Shown here one piece after another: positions 34,098 through 43,293 of a stretch of 64,000 bases of DNA. The stretch comes from Paraburkholderia caledonica NBRC 102488 (GTDB lineage: Bacteria; Pseudomonadota; Gammaproteobacteria; Burkholderiales; Burkholderiaceae). The first letter of the stretch is position 1; each line of letters opens with the position of its first letter. The notes beneath the pieces are model-generated. The model was given only the letters and a program-made list of their open reading frames with translations. It did no database searches and was not told where the DNA came from. The translations under genes were made by a program, and so were the position numbers. Location: assembly GCF_000685095.1 (NCBI RefSeq), contig NZ_BAYE01000014.1, positions 62,001 to 126,000 on the forward strand, read 5' to 3'.

Positions 34098-34976
34098 TCA
34101 GTGGGTGATCGAACCCATGCGGCCGGCCTGATAATCGACGACCGCCTGGCGGATTTCGTCTTCTGTATTCATGACGAACGGACCGTAGCGCACGACGGGT
34201 TCCTTCAACGGCACGCCGCCGAGCAGCAGTACCTCGAGCGGCTCGGCGCCGGCCGTGAGCGTCACCGAGTCGCCGTCGTTCTTGAACACGACCATCTTGC
34301 GCGGATCGACTTCCTGGCGTGCGTCGCCTTCGCCGTAAAAGCCTTTGCCCGACAGGCCGTATGCAAATACGCGATAGTCAGCCGGCACCGGCTGCCGGAT
34401 CGTCGCGCCTGGCTGCAACGAAAAGTGCTGGTACAGAATCGGCGTGCGTGTTTCGACTGCGGCTTTCACGCCGAGCGCCTCGCCGGCGATCACCTTCACG
34501 CGGACCTTGCCGTCGGCCGAGGTCGCCACAGGAATTTCCGACGACGGCATCTCCTGATAGCGCGGCGCGATCATCTTGTCGCGGCGCGGCAGATTCACCC
34601 ACAGCTGCAAGCCATGCACGCGTCCGCCTGTACGCACGAACGACGGGTCGGGCATCTCGCTATGCACGACGCCCGCGCCCGCGGTCATCCATTGCACGTC
34701 GCCGGCATGCAGGGTGCCGGAGTGGCCCGCCGAATCCTTGTGGCCGAACTGGCCTTCGAGCACATAGGTGACCGTTTCAAATCCGCGATGTGGATGGTCG
34801 GGCGCGCCCCTGGCCTCGCCGGGCGCGTAATCGACCGGTCCCATTTCGTCGAGCAGCAGGAACGGATCGAAGTCCATCAGCATGCGCGTGGGAAACGGGC
34901 GGTGGACGACGAAACCGCCACCTTCGGTCGTGCGAACGGCAGGATACGTGCGTTCGATCGTGCGTGTCGCGGTCAT
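34098..34976 (-). CDS. Pirin-family protein
   Basis: A 292-residue bicupin from ATG 34976 (GAGGTGAC site). The N-terminal cupin contains the metal ligands of pirins: FDPFLLLDEMGP, DHPHRGFETVTYVLEG (two His) and HSGTLHAGDVQWMTAGAGVVHSE (split, one His and one Glu). The second cupin is degenerate. Pirins act as quercetinases or redox regulators. It is divergent from a LysR regulator 122 bases away, a pairing that suggests direct control. Confidence 0.92.
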   Translation of the reverse strand: MTATRTIERTYPAVRTTEGGGFVVHRPFPTRMLMDFDPFLLLDEMGPVDYAPGEARGAPDHPHRGFETVTYVLEGQFGHKDSAGHSGTLHAGDVQWMTAGAGVVHSEMPDPSFVRTGGRVHGLQLWVNLPRRDKMIAPRYQEMPSSEIPVATSADGKVRVKVIAGEALGVKAAVETRTPILYQHFSLQPGATIRQPVPADYRVFAYGLSGKGFYGEGDARQEVDPRKMVVFKNDGDSVTLTAGAEPLEVLLLGGVPLKEPVVRYGPFVMNTEDEIRQAVVDYQAGRMGSITH

Positions 34977-35098
34977 CAATGTCACCTCGAAAAATGGGGA
35001 ATAGCGTGATTTTTGAAACATGGAGCTATTATAGGGACCGTTTTTTCGGGTGCCAGCCGCCGTCACGCAATGGATTGTTCTATTACTGGAACGATGAG

Positions 35099-36094
35099 AT
35101 GAAGATCGATTCACACAATCTGAATGACCTGATGTATTTCTCGCAGGTCGTCGAACATGGCGGTTTTTCCGCCGCCGAACGCGTGCTGGGTATCTCCAAG
35201 TCGCGGCTGTCGCGCCGCTTGACGGAACTCGAAGCATCGCTCGGCGTGAGGCTGTTGCAGCGCTCGACACGCAAGCTCGCGCTCACAGAGGCGGGCCAAC
35301 TTTTCTACCAGCATTGTCAGGCGATGTTGAGCGAGGCGCAGGCGGCCGTGAACGTCGTGCAGCAACTGCGTTCGTCGCCGCGCGGCACGGTGCGCGTCAG
35401 CGTGCCGGTCACCGTTTCGCAGACGATACTGTCGACCATCCTGCCGGAATTCATGCATCGCTATCCGGAAGTGCGCGTGGTCATGCGCGTGACCAACCGC
35501 GTGGTCGATCTGTTCGAAGATTCGATTGACGTCGCATTGCGCGTGCGTTCCGATCCTCCGGAAAACGCCAATATCGTCGTGCGTCCTCTGTGGCGCACGC
35601 AGCAGATGCTGGTCGGCGCGCCGAGTCTGTTGCAGCAGAACGCGCCGCCGCTGCAACCGGGAGATCTGTCGCGCTTCGAAACGCTCGACGTACCGACGGG
35701 CGACGGGCGACACGTCTATAACCTGATCGCGCCGGACGGCACGCGTCACGCACATGAACACGAGCCGCGTCTCGTGACCGCCGATCTGTTGACGATTCGC
35801 GAAGCCGTGCTCCGCGGTGTGGGTATCGCCGCGTTGCCCGAGATGATGTACGGCGCCGCGTTGCGCGCGGGCCAGTTGTCGCCGGTGATGCCTGGCTGGA
35901 CTTTTCCGATGCCGCAGTTGTACGCCGTCTTCCTGTCGCGCCAGGGAATGGTGCCGGCCGTACGCGCTTTCGTCGACTATCTGGTCGAGATGCTCGATCC
36001 CGATGAAGGCAGGCACATCATGGGCGAATGTCCGGCGTCCGAAACGCGCCAGCAGCCTGTACCCGTGCGCGCGACGGCCGCTGTAGCGTCCTAG
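35099..36094 (+). CDS. LysR-family regulator divergent to pirin
   Basis: A 331-residue LysR protein from ATG 35099; the frame is open far upstream through the pirin gene. The winged helix covers residues 8-65 (LNDLMYFSQVVEHGGFSAAE, then VLGISKSRLSRRLTELEASLG). The effector domain follows (SVPVTVSQTILSTILPEFM). It probably controls the divergent pirin gene and itself. The inducer is unknown. Confidence 0.9.
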   Translation: MKIDSHNLNDLMYFSQVVEHGGFSAAERVLGISKSRLSRRLTELEASLGVRLLQRSTRKLALTEAGQLFYQHCQAMLSEAQAAVNVVQQLRSSPRGTVRVSVPVTVSQTILSTILPEFMHRYPEVRVVMRVTNRVVDLFEDSIDVALRVRSDPPENANIVVRPLWRTQQMLVGAPSLLQQNAPPLQPGDLSRFETLDVPTGDGRHVYNLIAPDGTRHAHEHEPRLVTADLLTIREAVLRGVGIAALPEMMYGAALRAGQLSPVMPGWTFPMPQLYAVFLSRQGMVPAVRAFVDYLVEMLDPDEGRHIMGECPASETRQQPVPVRATAAVAS

Positions 36095-36224
36095 CAGATC
36101 GCAAGCTTCGCGGCATCGCTTTTAGCATTGAAGCGCGGGCTGTCATGAGTACTTTCAATGGCCGTTTGCTTGTGTGCGCAAGCTCATGGGGCTATATTGA
36201 AATCCCTTCGCTAAGGAGTCTCTT

Positions 36225-36344
36225 ATGCGAAAACTCATGGCCGCTATCATAGCCGGCCTGATAGGGCTGACCGCGCTGTCCGTGTCGAGCACGGCTGTCG
36301 CATGCGGTGATTCGAGTCAACAGTCTTCGACTGATGGCAAATGA
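36225..36344 (+). CDS. 39-residue exported Cys-containing peptide
   Basis: A small gene with a strong ribosome site (CTAAGGAGTC, ending five bases before the ATG) and a stop at 36342. The sequence MRKLMAAIIAGLIGLTALSV is a complete signal sequence, followed by SSTAVACGDSSQQ and STDGK. Cleavage after AVA would leave a 13-residue Cys-first peptide; if AVAC serves as a lipobox it is a tiny lipoprotein. A bidirectional terminator follows 34 bases later. The function is unknown. Confidence 0.7.
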   Translation: MRKLMAAIIAGLIGLTALSVSSTAVACGDSSQQSSTDGK

Positions 36345-36377
36345 TCCCGCCGCCCGAAGGCGCCGAGCGCGCACAAA

Positions 36378-36409
36378 AAAAGGCCTTCATCAAACGATGA
36401 AGGCCTTTT
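36378..36409. terminator. Bidirectional terminator between the 39-aa gene and exbD
   Basis: AAAAGGCCTTCATC (36378-36391) pairs with GATGAAGGCCTTTT (36396-36409). A and T runs flank both sides, so it can end transcripts from both directions. Confidence 0.92.
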
Positions 36410-36478
36410 ACTTTTCAGCCCTTGTTTCATGGGCTTTTCTTCGCTTCCGGGTATTGCCCACAACCGGGCCCGGCAAGG

Positions 36479-36898
36479 TCACTTGCCTTTAGGCTGCGTG
36501 ACAAAACCGATTTTCGTCAGGCCACCGGCCTGCGCTGCGGACATCACCTGCGCGACCTTTTCGTAAGGCACTTTACGATCTGCATCGAGATGCAATTCGG
36601 GTTGCGGATTCGCCTGCGCGGCCTCTGCAATTTTCGCGCTCAGTTCGGCCTCGTCCACTTTCTTGTCGTTCCACAACACGTTACCGTCAGCGTCGACTGC
36701 GACCGTGACCTGCGCAGGCTTGGTGTCTTCCTTCTGACTGCTTGCATGCGGCAGATCGATTTTCACCGCATGACGGATCACCGGAATCGTGACCATGAAA
36801 ACGATCAGGAGAACCAACATCACGTCGACGAGCGGCGTCATGTTGATTTCGTTCATCAGGCCGTCGTCATCGTCGCCGGCGAAGGGGCTCATTGCCAT
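36479..36898 (-). CDS. exbD: ExbD, TonB energising complex subunit
   Basis: A 139-residue protein with one N-terminal membrane helix containing the conserved proton-pathway aspartate (NEINMTPLVDVMLVLLIVF, D25) and a periplasmic domain (KVPYEKVAQVMSAAQAGGL). It works with ExbB to energise TonB. It is the last gene of the tonB-exbB-exbD operon, 28 bases after exbB. Confidence 0.93.
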   Translation of the reverse strand: MAMSPFAGDDDDGLMNEINMTPLVDVMLVLLIVFMVTIPVIRHAVKIDLPHASSQKEDTKPAQVTVAVDADGNVLWNDKKVDEAELSAKIAEAAQANPQPELHLDADRKVPYEKVAQVMSAAQAGGLTKIGFVTQPKGK

Positions 36899-36926
36899 CT
36901 GTATGCCTCGTCGTTCAGTTGGCGCT

Positions 36927-37658
36927 TCAGTTGGCGCGAGTCGCGAGACGCAGGCCGTCGCCGCGCTTGGACGACGACAGGCGTGCGCCCGTCACGAAGA
37001 ATGCGTGCAAGCCATGCGCGAAACGGCTCAGCTTGGCGACGATCGCCTTGTTGGCACGCGTCAGTGCGTTGTAGCCCAGCACGGCCGGAATTGCAACGAA
37101 GAGACCGAATGCGGTCATGATCAGCGCTTCGCCGACCGGGCCCGCCACCTGGTCGATCGACGACTGGCCGCTTGCGCCGATGGCCAGCAGCGCATGATAA
37201 ATGCCCCACACCGTGCCGAAGAGACCCACGAACGGCGCCGTGCTGCCGATCGACGCCAGAATTGCGAGTCCGCTCTGCATGCGCGCAACGCTTTCGTCCA
37301 TCGTGTCCTTCAAACAGCGCGTGACCCAATCAGACACGTCCATGCGGTCGTGCAGATGGGGCTGCGTCTGGTGATGATGATCGGCCGCTTCCTGGCCCGA
37401 CAGCGCGAGCGCGAGGAACGGATTGTCATGCGGCGTCGACGATCCGGCGCCGAGCTTTTTCACGCCGTCAGCGAGATCGTCGGAATGCCAGAACGCCTGC
37501 TCGGCGTTCTTCGTGAGGCGGTTCAACCGCATCACGTTCCAGCCTTTGATGACGATCACGCTCCACGACATCACCGACATCACCAGCAGCGCGAGCGCGA
37601 TGCCGCGCGTGACGAAATCCCCTTGCGCCCACACGTGCGCCAATCCGTAGTTTTGCAT
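36927..37658 (-). CDS. exbB: ExbB, TonB energising complex subunit (MotA/TolQ family)
   Basis: A 243-residue protein from ATG 37658 (AAGGAATTGC site). It has three membrane helices in the MotA/TolQ/ExbB pattern, with the hallmark GLFGTVWGIYHALLAIG region and GPVGEALIMTAFGLFVAIPA. It forms a pentameric proton channel with ExbD in the inner membrane. A His/Gln-rich stretch near residue 95 (DHHHQTQPHLH) is unusual and may bind metal. Confidence 0.94.
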   Translation of the reverse strand: MQNYGLAHVWAQGDFVTRGIALALLVMSVMSWSVIVIKGWNVMRLNRLTKNAEQAFWHSDDLADGVKKLGAGSSTPHDNPFLALALSGQEAADHHHQTQPHLHDRMDVSDWVTRCLKDTMDESVARMQSGLAILASIGSTAPFVGLFGTVWGIYHALLAIGASGQSSIDQVAGPVGEALIMTAFGLFVAIPAVLGYNALTRANKAIVAKLSRFAHGLHAFFVTGARLSSSKRGDGLRLATRAN

Positions 37659-37684
37659 TGCAATTCCTTTTTTTGAAATCCGCT

Positions 37685-38422
37685 TCAATCTTCGAGATTG
37701 AAGTTGTATGGCTGGGTGTACGCGGCTCGAACGGGTTGGCCGTCCTCGAGATAGGGTTTGCACGCGCTCGAATGCGCGGCCGCTAGAGCGGCGTCGTCGA
37801 GCCGGCTGAAGCCGCTGCTTTTCTTCAACTCGATGTTCTCGAGCTTGCCGGTCAGGCCCACCACGAACTTGACATACGCGGTGCCGCTTTCGCCGCGACG
37901 GCGCGAGAGGGCCGGGTAGTCCGGCTTGGCAATGTTGCAGTCGAGGTGCGAGACATTTTTCGGCGCGGTGATTTCCATGGTCTGACGGCCGATTGCTGGC
38001 GCGGCCGGTGTCGGCGGCGCCACCGGAGCGGGCGGCGCGGCCGGCGTCGGTTCGGCGGCCGCCACGGGCGTTGGCGACGGCGCGGGCGACTCGTGCAGCG
38101 GCGTTGGCGTGGGCTTCGGGGCGGGCGTCGGCTTGGGCTGCACCTTCGGCCTGGTGCGAAGCGACGGCGCTGGCGTGGGCGGGGGCGGCGCGACGGATTG
38201 CATGGCGACCGGCGCGGCAACCGGCGCCGGCGGCAGCAACTGCGCGGTCATTACGCGCGACTCGATGGTTGCCTCGACCGGCTCGTGACGCAGCGTCAGG
38301 ACGACGGCCAGCAGCGCGACGTGAACCGCCGCAACCATGGCGGTCGCCGTCAGGACACGGGAATTCATTCGGGGGGACGAAGCCGGCGCGGCACCGGCTG
38401 AAGCGGTATGCGAAGCCTGCAT
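37685..38422 (-). CDS. tonB: TonB energy transducer
   Basis: A 245-residue protein with one N-terminal membrane helix (residues ~24-43), a long Pro/Ala/Thr/Lys-rich periplasm-spanning region (~65-150, with PKPTPAPKPTPTP) and a C-terminal TonB domain (PDYPALSRRRGESGTAYVKF, then LKKSSGFSRLDDAALAA). It transmits energy to outer-membrane receptors for iron siderophores and heme. First gene of the tonB-exbB-exbD operon. No clear Fur box was found directly upstream. Confidence 0.93.
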   Translation of the reverse strand: MQASHTASAGAAPASSPRMNSRVLTATAMVAAVHVALLAVVLTLRHEPVEATIESRVMTAQLLPPAPVAAPVAMQSVAPPPPTPAPSLRTRPKVQPKPTPAPKPTPTPLHESPAPSPTPVAAAEPTPAAPPAPVAPPTPAAPAIGRQTMEITAPKNVSHLDCNIAKPDYPALSRRRGESGTAYVKFVVGLTGKLENIELKKSSGFSRLDDAALAAAHSSACKPYLEDGQPVRAAYTQPYNFNLED

Positions 38423-38711
38423 GTTAGCGTGGCGGCGCGCTGTCGAGGGAGCGCGGCTGACAAAACATCGTCATGTTCGGAAGATCACCAGCGAAATACA
38501 CATTGTGGTCACGAAACCGATCAGCAATTCCATCTCGAACTCCATTAATGGGTGAGCGGGTCGCTGGCTGGCAGGGATACTGGCTTGCTGACGGCAGTGC
38601 GATTAGCTGAAAGCGCTGAATCGGCACCAGGAAACAGGGAGCATCGGCTAACGATACGGAGCAGGCACTCATACGTGCCTCACGTCCTCGTGCCAGGTTT
38701 CGAACGGTACG

Positions 38712-38948
38712 TTACGCCGCCTTGCGCTCGTAAAACATCATGGGCACAGCTTGCGGTTGATGCTCGAAGCCGCAGCGGCTTGCGCACACGCCGCTTTGCA
38801 TCATCACGTCGCGCACCGAATCCGCGCACTTGCCGCAGCAGGACGCAACGCCAAGCTCGAATTGCAGCTCGTCGAACGAATCGACGCCTTCCGCGATCGA
38901 GGCACGGATCTTTCGGTCAGAAACAGACTTGCAGACACAGACAATCAT
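38712..38948 (-). CDS. bfd: Bacterioferritin-associated ferredoxin Bfd
   Basis: A 78-residue [2Fe-2S] protein with ligands in MIVCVCKSVSD (C4, C6) and GVASCCGKC. A further CASRC motif extends the C-terminus. Bfd reduces ferric iron in bacterioferritin to release it. A strong Fur box lies 26 bases upstream. The bfr gene is about 1.3 kb away on the same strand beyond murI. Confidence 0.92.
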   Translation of the reverse strand: MIVCVCKSVSDRKIRASIAEGVDSFDELQFELGVASCCGKCADSVRDVMMQSGVCASRCGFEHQPQAVPMMFYERKAA

Positions 38949-38973
38949 GGCAGGGCGTCATAGCTAACGTTAA

Positions 38974-38988
38974 TGCGAATTATTATCA
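38974..38988 (-). promoter_or_regulatory. Fur box upstream of bfd
   Basis: On the plus strand TGCGAAT-T-ATTATCA, 12 of 14 matches to the 7-1-7 Fur consensus with one perfect half-site. It predicts induction of bfd under iron starvation. Confidence 0.78.
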
Positions 38989-39166
38989 TTATGTTTGAGC
39001 CGTTTGGCAAGCGTCCTCCGCGGTTTTTTGTAACAAAACCAGACTCTTAGAAGGGTTTCGGCCATGCGAGCGGCTGCTGCTGAGGCGCGTCCGGCCGCGC
39101 CAGCGCGCATCGAAGCTGCGCATACAAGCGCCAGAAAGTCCCTGGAACGGGCGCCCGAGGAGACTG

Positions 39167-40051
39167 TCAGGCAGGCTGCGAGGACGGCGCAGTGCGGCGC
39201 GAAGGAATGAGCACGCGCTCGACCTGCGCGTCGATTTGCAGCAGGGTTGCGACAAGTTGCCGCAGATGGGTGCCGTCGCCGGTGGAATAGAAGCGGGGCG
39301 GCACGGCGTCCGCCGTTTGCGGCGCTGCGCGCACGCCGTGTTGTTCGAGCACGCGCTCCAACTGGCGTGCAATAGCCACGCTGGTGTCGATAAGGGCGAG
39401 CCGGTCGCCGACGATGTCGCGAATGGCGGCGTCGAAGAATGGATAGTGCGTGCAGCCAAGCACCAGCGTGTCGGCGCCCGCGTCCAGCATCGGCTGAAGA
39501 TAGTCGCGCAACAGCGCGCGCAACTCCGCTGAACCGACGTCGCAGCGCTCGACGGCCTGCACGAGCCCGTGGCCGGGCTGGCATAGAAAGCGGCAATCCG
39601 CGGCGTAGCGTTCCAGCAGCGCCTGAAAGCGCGCGCTGCGTAGCGTAACTTGCGTGGCGAGCACGCCGGCGACTCGCGTTTTCGATTGCAGCGCGGCGGG
39701 CTTGATGCCCGGCTCGACGCCGACGAGCGGAATGGACAGTTTCTCGCGAACCAACGCGATGGACTGCGCGGTCGCCGTATTGCAGGCCACGACAAGCGCT
39801 TTCGCGCCCCGTTTGACGAGCCACTCGCCGATAGCGAGCGTGCGGTCGGCGATGAAGTCGTCGTCGCGCTCGCCATACGGCGCATAAAGCGAATCGGCAA
39901 CGTAGAGCAACGTTTCGTCAGGCAACTGCGTCCGAACCGCTCGCAATACCGACAGCCCGCCGAGGCCCGAGTCGAAAATGCCGACGGGCGCCCGCGAATC
40001 CGCGCTCAGGGAGCCAATTGATGCGTTCGGAGACGACGATTGTTCGGGCAT
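39167..40051 (-). CDS. murI: Glutamate racemase MurI
   Basis: A 294-residue protein with the paired catalytic cysteines C90 (VVACNTATAQ) and C200 (VLGCTHYPFF), and the substrate loop GIFDSGLGGLSVLR (D27, S28). It interconverts L- and D-glutamate for peptidoglycan synthesis. The N-terminal ~20 residues are a Ser-rich extension and an internal start cannot be excluded. Confidence 0.95.
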   Translation of the reverse strand: MPEQSSSPNASIGSLSADSRAPVGIFDSGLGGLSVLRAVRTQLPDETLLYVADSLYAPYGERDDDFIADRTLAIGEWLVKRGAKALVVACNTATAQSIALVREKLSIPLVGVEPGIKPAALQSKTRVAGVLATQVTLRSARFQALLERYAADCRFLCQPGHGLVQAVERCDVGSAELRALLRDYLQPMLDAGADTLVLGCTHYPFFDAAIRDIVGDRLALIDTSVAIARQLERVLEQHGVRAAPQTADAVPPRFYSTGDGTHLRQLVATLLQIDAQVERVLIPSRRTAPSSQPA

Positions 40052-40201
40052 AAGCGATCGGGGCGGGCGGCGCGGCGTTCAGGAAAAGCAGGGGACAGCG
40101 AAGCGAGCAAGTATATCGCCAACGCGGCGCATGCTATCCCGAATGAGCCGGCACCTGCGCCAGCGCTTGAGCGTAGTACCCAGCGGAACCGCGCGATCCG
40201 C

Positions 40202-40681
40202 TCAGGACTCCACCGAGCCCATGGCGGTTTGCTGGTAGTTCTGAATGCCGACCTTGTCGATCAGGTCGAGTTGCGTTTCGAGCCAGTCGATGTGCTCTTC
40301 TGTGTCGTCGAGAATCTTCACGAAGATTTCACGCGAGATGAAATCGCGAACCGATTCGCAATAGGCAATGGCTTCCTTGCAGGTGCTCTGCGAGATCTGC
40401 TCGAGCTTCAAATCGCATTTGAGAATTTCTTTCGTTTCCTCGCCGATCAGCAGTTTGTGCAGATCTTGCAAGTTCGGCAGACCGTCGAGCATGAAAACGC
40501 GTTCGATCAGCCAGTCGGCATGCTTCATTTCGCCGATCGATTCATCGTATTCATGCTTGCCGAGTTTCTCGAGGCCCCAATGCTTATACATCCGCGCGTG
40601 CAGGAAATACTGGTTGATCGCGGTCAGCTCGTTTTTCAACTGCGCGTTGAGATACTCGATAACTTTCTTGTCGCCTTGCAT
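40202..40681 (-). CDS. bfr: Bacterioferritin
   Basis: A 159-residue protein from ATG 40681 (AAGGAAAG site); the longer frame to 40732 has an unlikely extension. Ferroxidase ligands E18, E51 and H54 and the heme-binding M52 are in place (KNELTAINQYF; IGEMKHADWLIER), with the second set in ILDDTEEHIDWLE. It forms the 24-subunit iron storage shell in the cytoplasm and works with Bfd. Confidence 0.95.
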   Translation of the reverse strand: MQGDKKVIEYLNAQLKNELTAINQYFLHARMYKHWGLEKLGKHEYDESIGEMKHADWLIERVFMLDGLPNLQDLHKLLIGEETKEILKCDLKLEQISQSTCKEAIAYCESVRDFISREIFVKILDDTEEHIDWLETQLDLIDKVGIQNYQQTAMGSVES

Positions 40682-40805
40682 GATCTTTCCTTTTTCGGGG
40701 AACTTCAATTTTCCAACAACAATAAACGCCATGCCTTAAAAAGCCAAGAGAACAGAACATCTTTCGACGTCGGTTCCGGCATGCGCGTAATGCGTGCCAT
40801 CCATG

Positions 40806-40833
40806 AAAAAAGCCGGGACCGTGGCCCCGGCTT
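40806..40833 (-). terminator. Terminator after the class I fumarase gene
   Basis: On the minus strand a stem AAGCCGGG/CCCGGCTT followed by a run of T residues, 32 bases after the fumarase stop. Confidence 0.85.
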
Positions 40834-40864
40834 CTCAAGACACGCTATGCGCGTCGGCGGCGAA

Positions 40865-42388
40865 TCAGACGGTCGCGACCGGAATCTTGCCGATCTTTGC
40901 CTGCCATTCCTTCGGGCCGGTCTGGTGCACCGAGGTGCCGCTCGAATCGACTGCCACTGTTACCGGCATGTCCTGCACGTCGAACTCGTAGATCGCTTCC
41001 ATGCCGAGGTCTTCGAATGCCAGCACCTTTGCGCTGCGAATCGCCTTCGACACGAGGTAAGCTGCGCCGCCCACGGCCATCAGATACGCGGCCTTGTGCT
41101 TCCTGATTGCCTCGATCGCGACCGGTCCGCGTTCGGCCTTGCCGATCATCGAGATGAGACCCGTTTGTGACAGCATGGTCTCGGTGAACTTGTCCATGCG
41201 GGTTGCCGTGGTCGGGCCTGCGGGGCCGACAGCTTCGTCGCGCACTGGATCGACCGGGCCGACGTAGTAGATCACGCGGTTCGTGAAGTCCACCGGCAGC
41301 TTCTCCCCCTTGGCCAGCATGTCCGCGATGCGCTTGTGCGCGGCGTCGCGGCCCGTCAACATCTTGCCCGACAGCAGCAGCGTCTGGCCCGGCTTCCACG
41401 AAGCGACTTCTTCCGGCGTCAGGGTGTTCAGATCGACACGCTTGCTGGTCTCCGTGTTCGCTTCCCATTGCACCTTCGGCCATGCGTCGAGCGACGGCGC
41501 TTCGAGCTTGGCGACGCCCGAGCCGTCGAGCGTGAAGTGCGCGTGACGCGTGGCCGCGCAGTTCGGGATGATCGCAACCGGCTTGGACGCGGCGTGCGTC
41601 GGGGCGGCCATGATCTTCACGTCGAGCACCGTGGCAAGGCCGCCCAGGCCTTGGGCGCCGATGCCGAGCGCATTGACCTTCTCGTGCAGTTCGACGCGCA
41701 GTTCCTCGATCCAGTCTTTCGGGCCGCGTGCGATCACGTCCTGAATGTCGATCGGGTCCATCAGCGATTCTTTCGCCATCACCATCGCTTTCTCAGCCGT
41801 GCCGCCGATGCCGATGCCGAGCATGCCCGGCGGGCACCAACCCGCGCCCATGGTCGGCACCGTCTTCAGAATCCAGTCGACGATGGAGTCCGACGGATTC
41901 AGCATCGCGAACTTCGACTTGTTTTCCGAGCCGCCGCCCTTGGCCGCAACTTGCACGTCGACCTTATCGCCCGGCACGATCTCGTAGTGAATCACGGCCG
42001 GCGTGTTGTCTTTCGTGTTCTTGCGCGCACCTTCGGGCGGGCTCACGATCGACGCGCGCAGCACATTGTCCGGGTTCAGGTAACCGCGGCGCACGCCTTC
42101 GTTGATCATGTCGGTGACGCCCATCGTCGCACCGTCCCAACGCACGTCCATGCCGACCTTCACGAACACTGTAACGATGCCCGTGTCCTGACAGATCGGA
42201 CGCTTGCCTTCGGCGCACATGCGGCTGTTGGTGAGAATCTGCGCAATCGCATCTTTCGCGGCCGGGCTCTGTTCGAGTTCGTACGCGCGGCCCAGGGCCT
42301 GGATGTAGTCGAGCGGATGGTAATAGCTGATGTATTGCAACGAATCAGCAATGCTCTGAATCAGATCTTCCTGTTTGATGACGGTCAT
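40865..42388 (-). CDS. Class I fumarate hydratase (iron-sulfur)
   Basis: A 507-residue protein with alpha and beta domains fused as in FumA/FumB. Cluster-ligand cysteines are in RPICQDTGIVTVFVKVG (~70), the central GAGWCPPGMLGIGIGGTAEK (split, ~185) and NCAATRHAHFTLDG (~280). The C-terminal beta domain has GRDAAHKR and the substrate-binding GPAGPTTATRMDKF. It interconverts fumarate and malate in the TCA cycle and is oxygen-sensitive. Monocistronic with its own terminator. Confidence 0.94.
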   Translation of the reverse strand: MTVIKQEDLIQSIADSLQYISYYHPLDYIQALGRAYELEQSPAAKDAIAQILTNSRMCAEGKRPICQDTGIVTVFVKVGMDVRWDGATMGVTDMINEGVRRGYLNPDNVLRASIVSPPEGARKNTKDNTPAVIHYEIVPGDKVDVQVAAKGGGSENKSKFAMLNPSDSIVDWILKTVPTMGAGWCPPGMLGIGIGGTAEKAMVMAKESLMDPIDIQDVIARGPKDWIEELRVELHEKVNALGIGAQGLGGLATVLDVKIMAAPTHAASKPVAIIPNCAATRHAHFTLDGSGVAKLEAPSLDAWPKVQWEANTETSKRVDLNTLTPEEVASWKPGQTLLLSGKMLTGRDAAHKRIADMLAKGEKLPVDFTNRVIYYVGPVDPVRDEAVGPAGPTTATRMDKFTETMLSQTGLISMIGKAERGPVAIEAIRKHKAAYLMAVGGAAYLVSKAIRSAKVLAFEDLGMEAIYEFDVQDMPVTVAVDSSGTSVHQTGPKEWQAKIGKIPVATV

Positions 42389-42440
42389 GGCTAAGCTCGG
42401 TGGGGACGGTTGCGCTTTTTTCTGTTCGCAGGCTGTGCGG

Positions 42441-43049
42441 TCAGTCGTGCGCTTTCAGGGGAGTGGAACCGCTGGAACCCAGCGGCTGCAGATCCGCGGG
42501 TTCCTGAAAATGAGTTGGATGCGTGTGCGTGGTCAGCCGGTCGACCAAGGCCATGATCAGTGCCGAGACGAGGAACGCGACGTGGATGATGACCTGCCAC
42601 ATGATGGTGTGCGTCGAGTTCTGGTCCGGGCTGATAAACGTTTTCAGCAGATGGATCGACGAGATGCTGATGAGCGCCATGGCGAGCTTCACTTTCAGCA
42701 CGCCGGCGTTCACGTGGTCGAGCCATTCCGGCTCGTCGGGATGGCCTTCCACCCCGAGGCGCGACACGAACGTTTCGTATCCGCCGATGATCACCATGAT
42801 CAGCAGGTTCGAGATCATGACCACGTCGATCAGACCGAGCACGACCAGCATGATGTTGGTTTCGTCGAGCGTCATCGACGCTGTGACGAGATGCCAGACT
42901 TCCTTCAGGAACAGCACGACGTATACGGCCTGCGCGACGATCAACCCGAGATACAGCGGCACCTGCAGCCAGCGGCTCATGAAGATGACGACGGGCAGCG
43001 GGCGCATGGGACGACGTTGGCGCGGGGAATTGATTCGCGAAGCGGACAT
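42441..43049 (-). CDS. UPF0114 (YqhA-type) inner-membrane protein
   Basis: A 202-residue protein from the Met at 43049; an internal Met at residue 15 (MRPLPVV) is an alternative, since neither has a good ribosome site. It has three or four membrane helices (SRWLQVPLYLGLIVAQAVYV, IMLVVLGLIDVVMISNLLIMV, MALISISSIHLLKTF, IIHVAFLVSALIMALVD) in the TIGR00645/UPF0114 pattern. The function is unknown. Located 52 bases upstream of the fumarase gene on the same strand, possibly co-transcribed. Confidence 0.82.
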   Translation of the reverse strand: MSASRINSPRQRRPMRPLPVVIFMSRWLQVPLYLGLIVAQAVYVVLFLKEVWHLVTASMTLDETNIMLVVLGLIDVVMISNLLIMVIIGGYETFVSRLGVEGHPDEPEWLDHVNAGVLKVKLAMALISISSIHLLKTFISPDQNSTHTIMWQVIIHVAFLVSALIMALVDRLTTHTHPTHFQEPADLQPLGSSGSTPLKAHD

Positions 43050-43293
43050 AGACAGAAATCGGATCGAACGCAGGTGACGGAACGTGGAGCAAATGCGCCG
43101 GACAGCGTGCGAATCACGCGCGCGGATCGGCACGCGAAGCGAAGTGCGCAAGGCGCGGCACAGGCGCGAGGCGACCCCGTTCTGGGCCGGCAACGGCCCG
43201 GCAACGGCCCGGCAACGCTGGCATCAGCGCGCGCTATTGTACAGCGTTGGGCGGATTTGCTGCGGCGCGGCGGGCATGGTCGAGGCCCAACGC

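Noticed and set aside
41336..42394. Plus-strand frame opposite the fumarase gene
   Set aside because: Shadow frame with Arg/His bias and no ribosome site.
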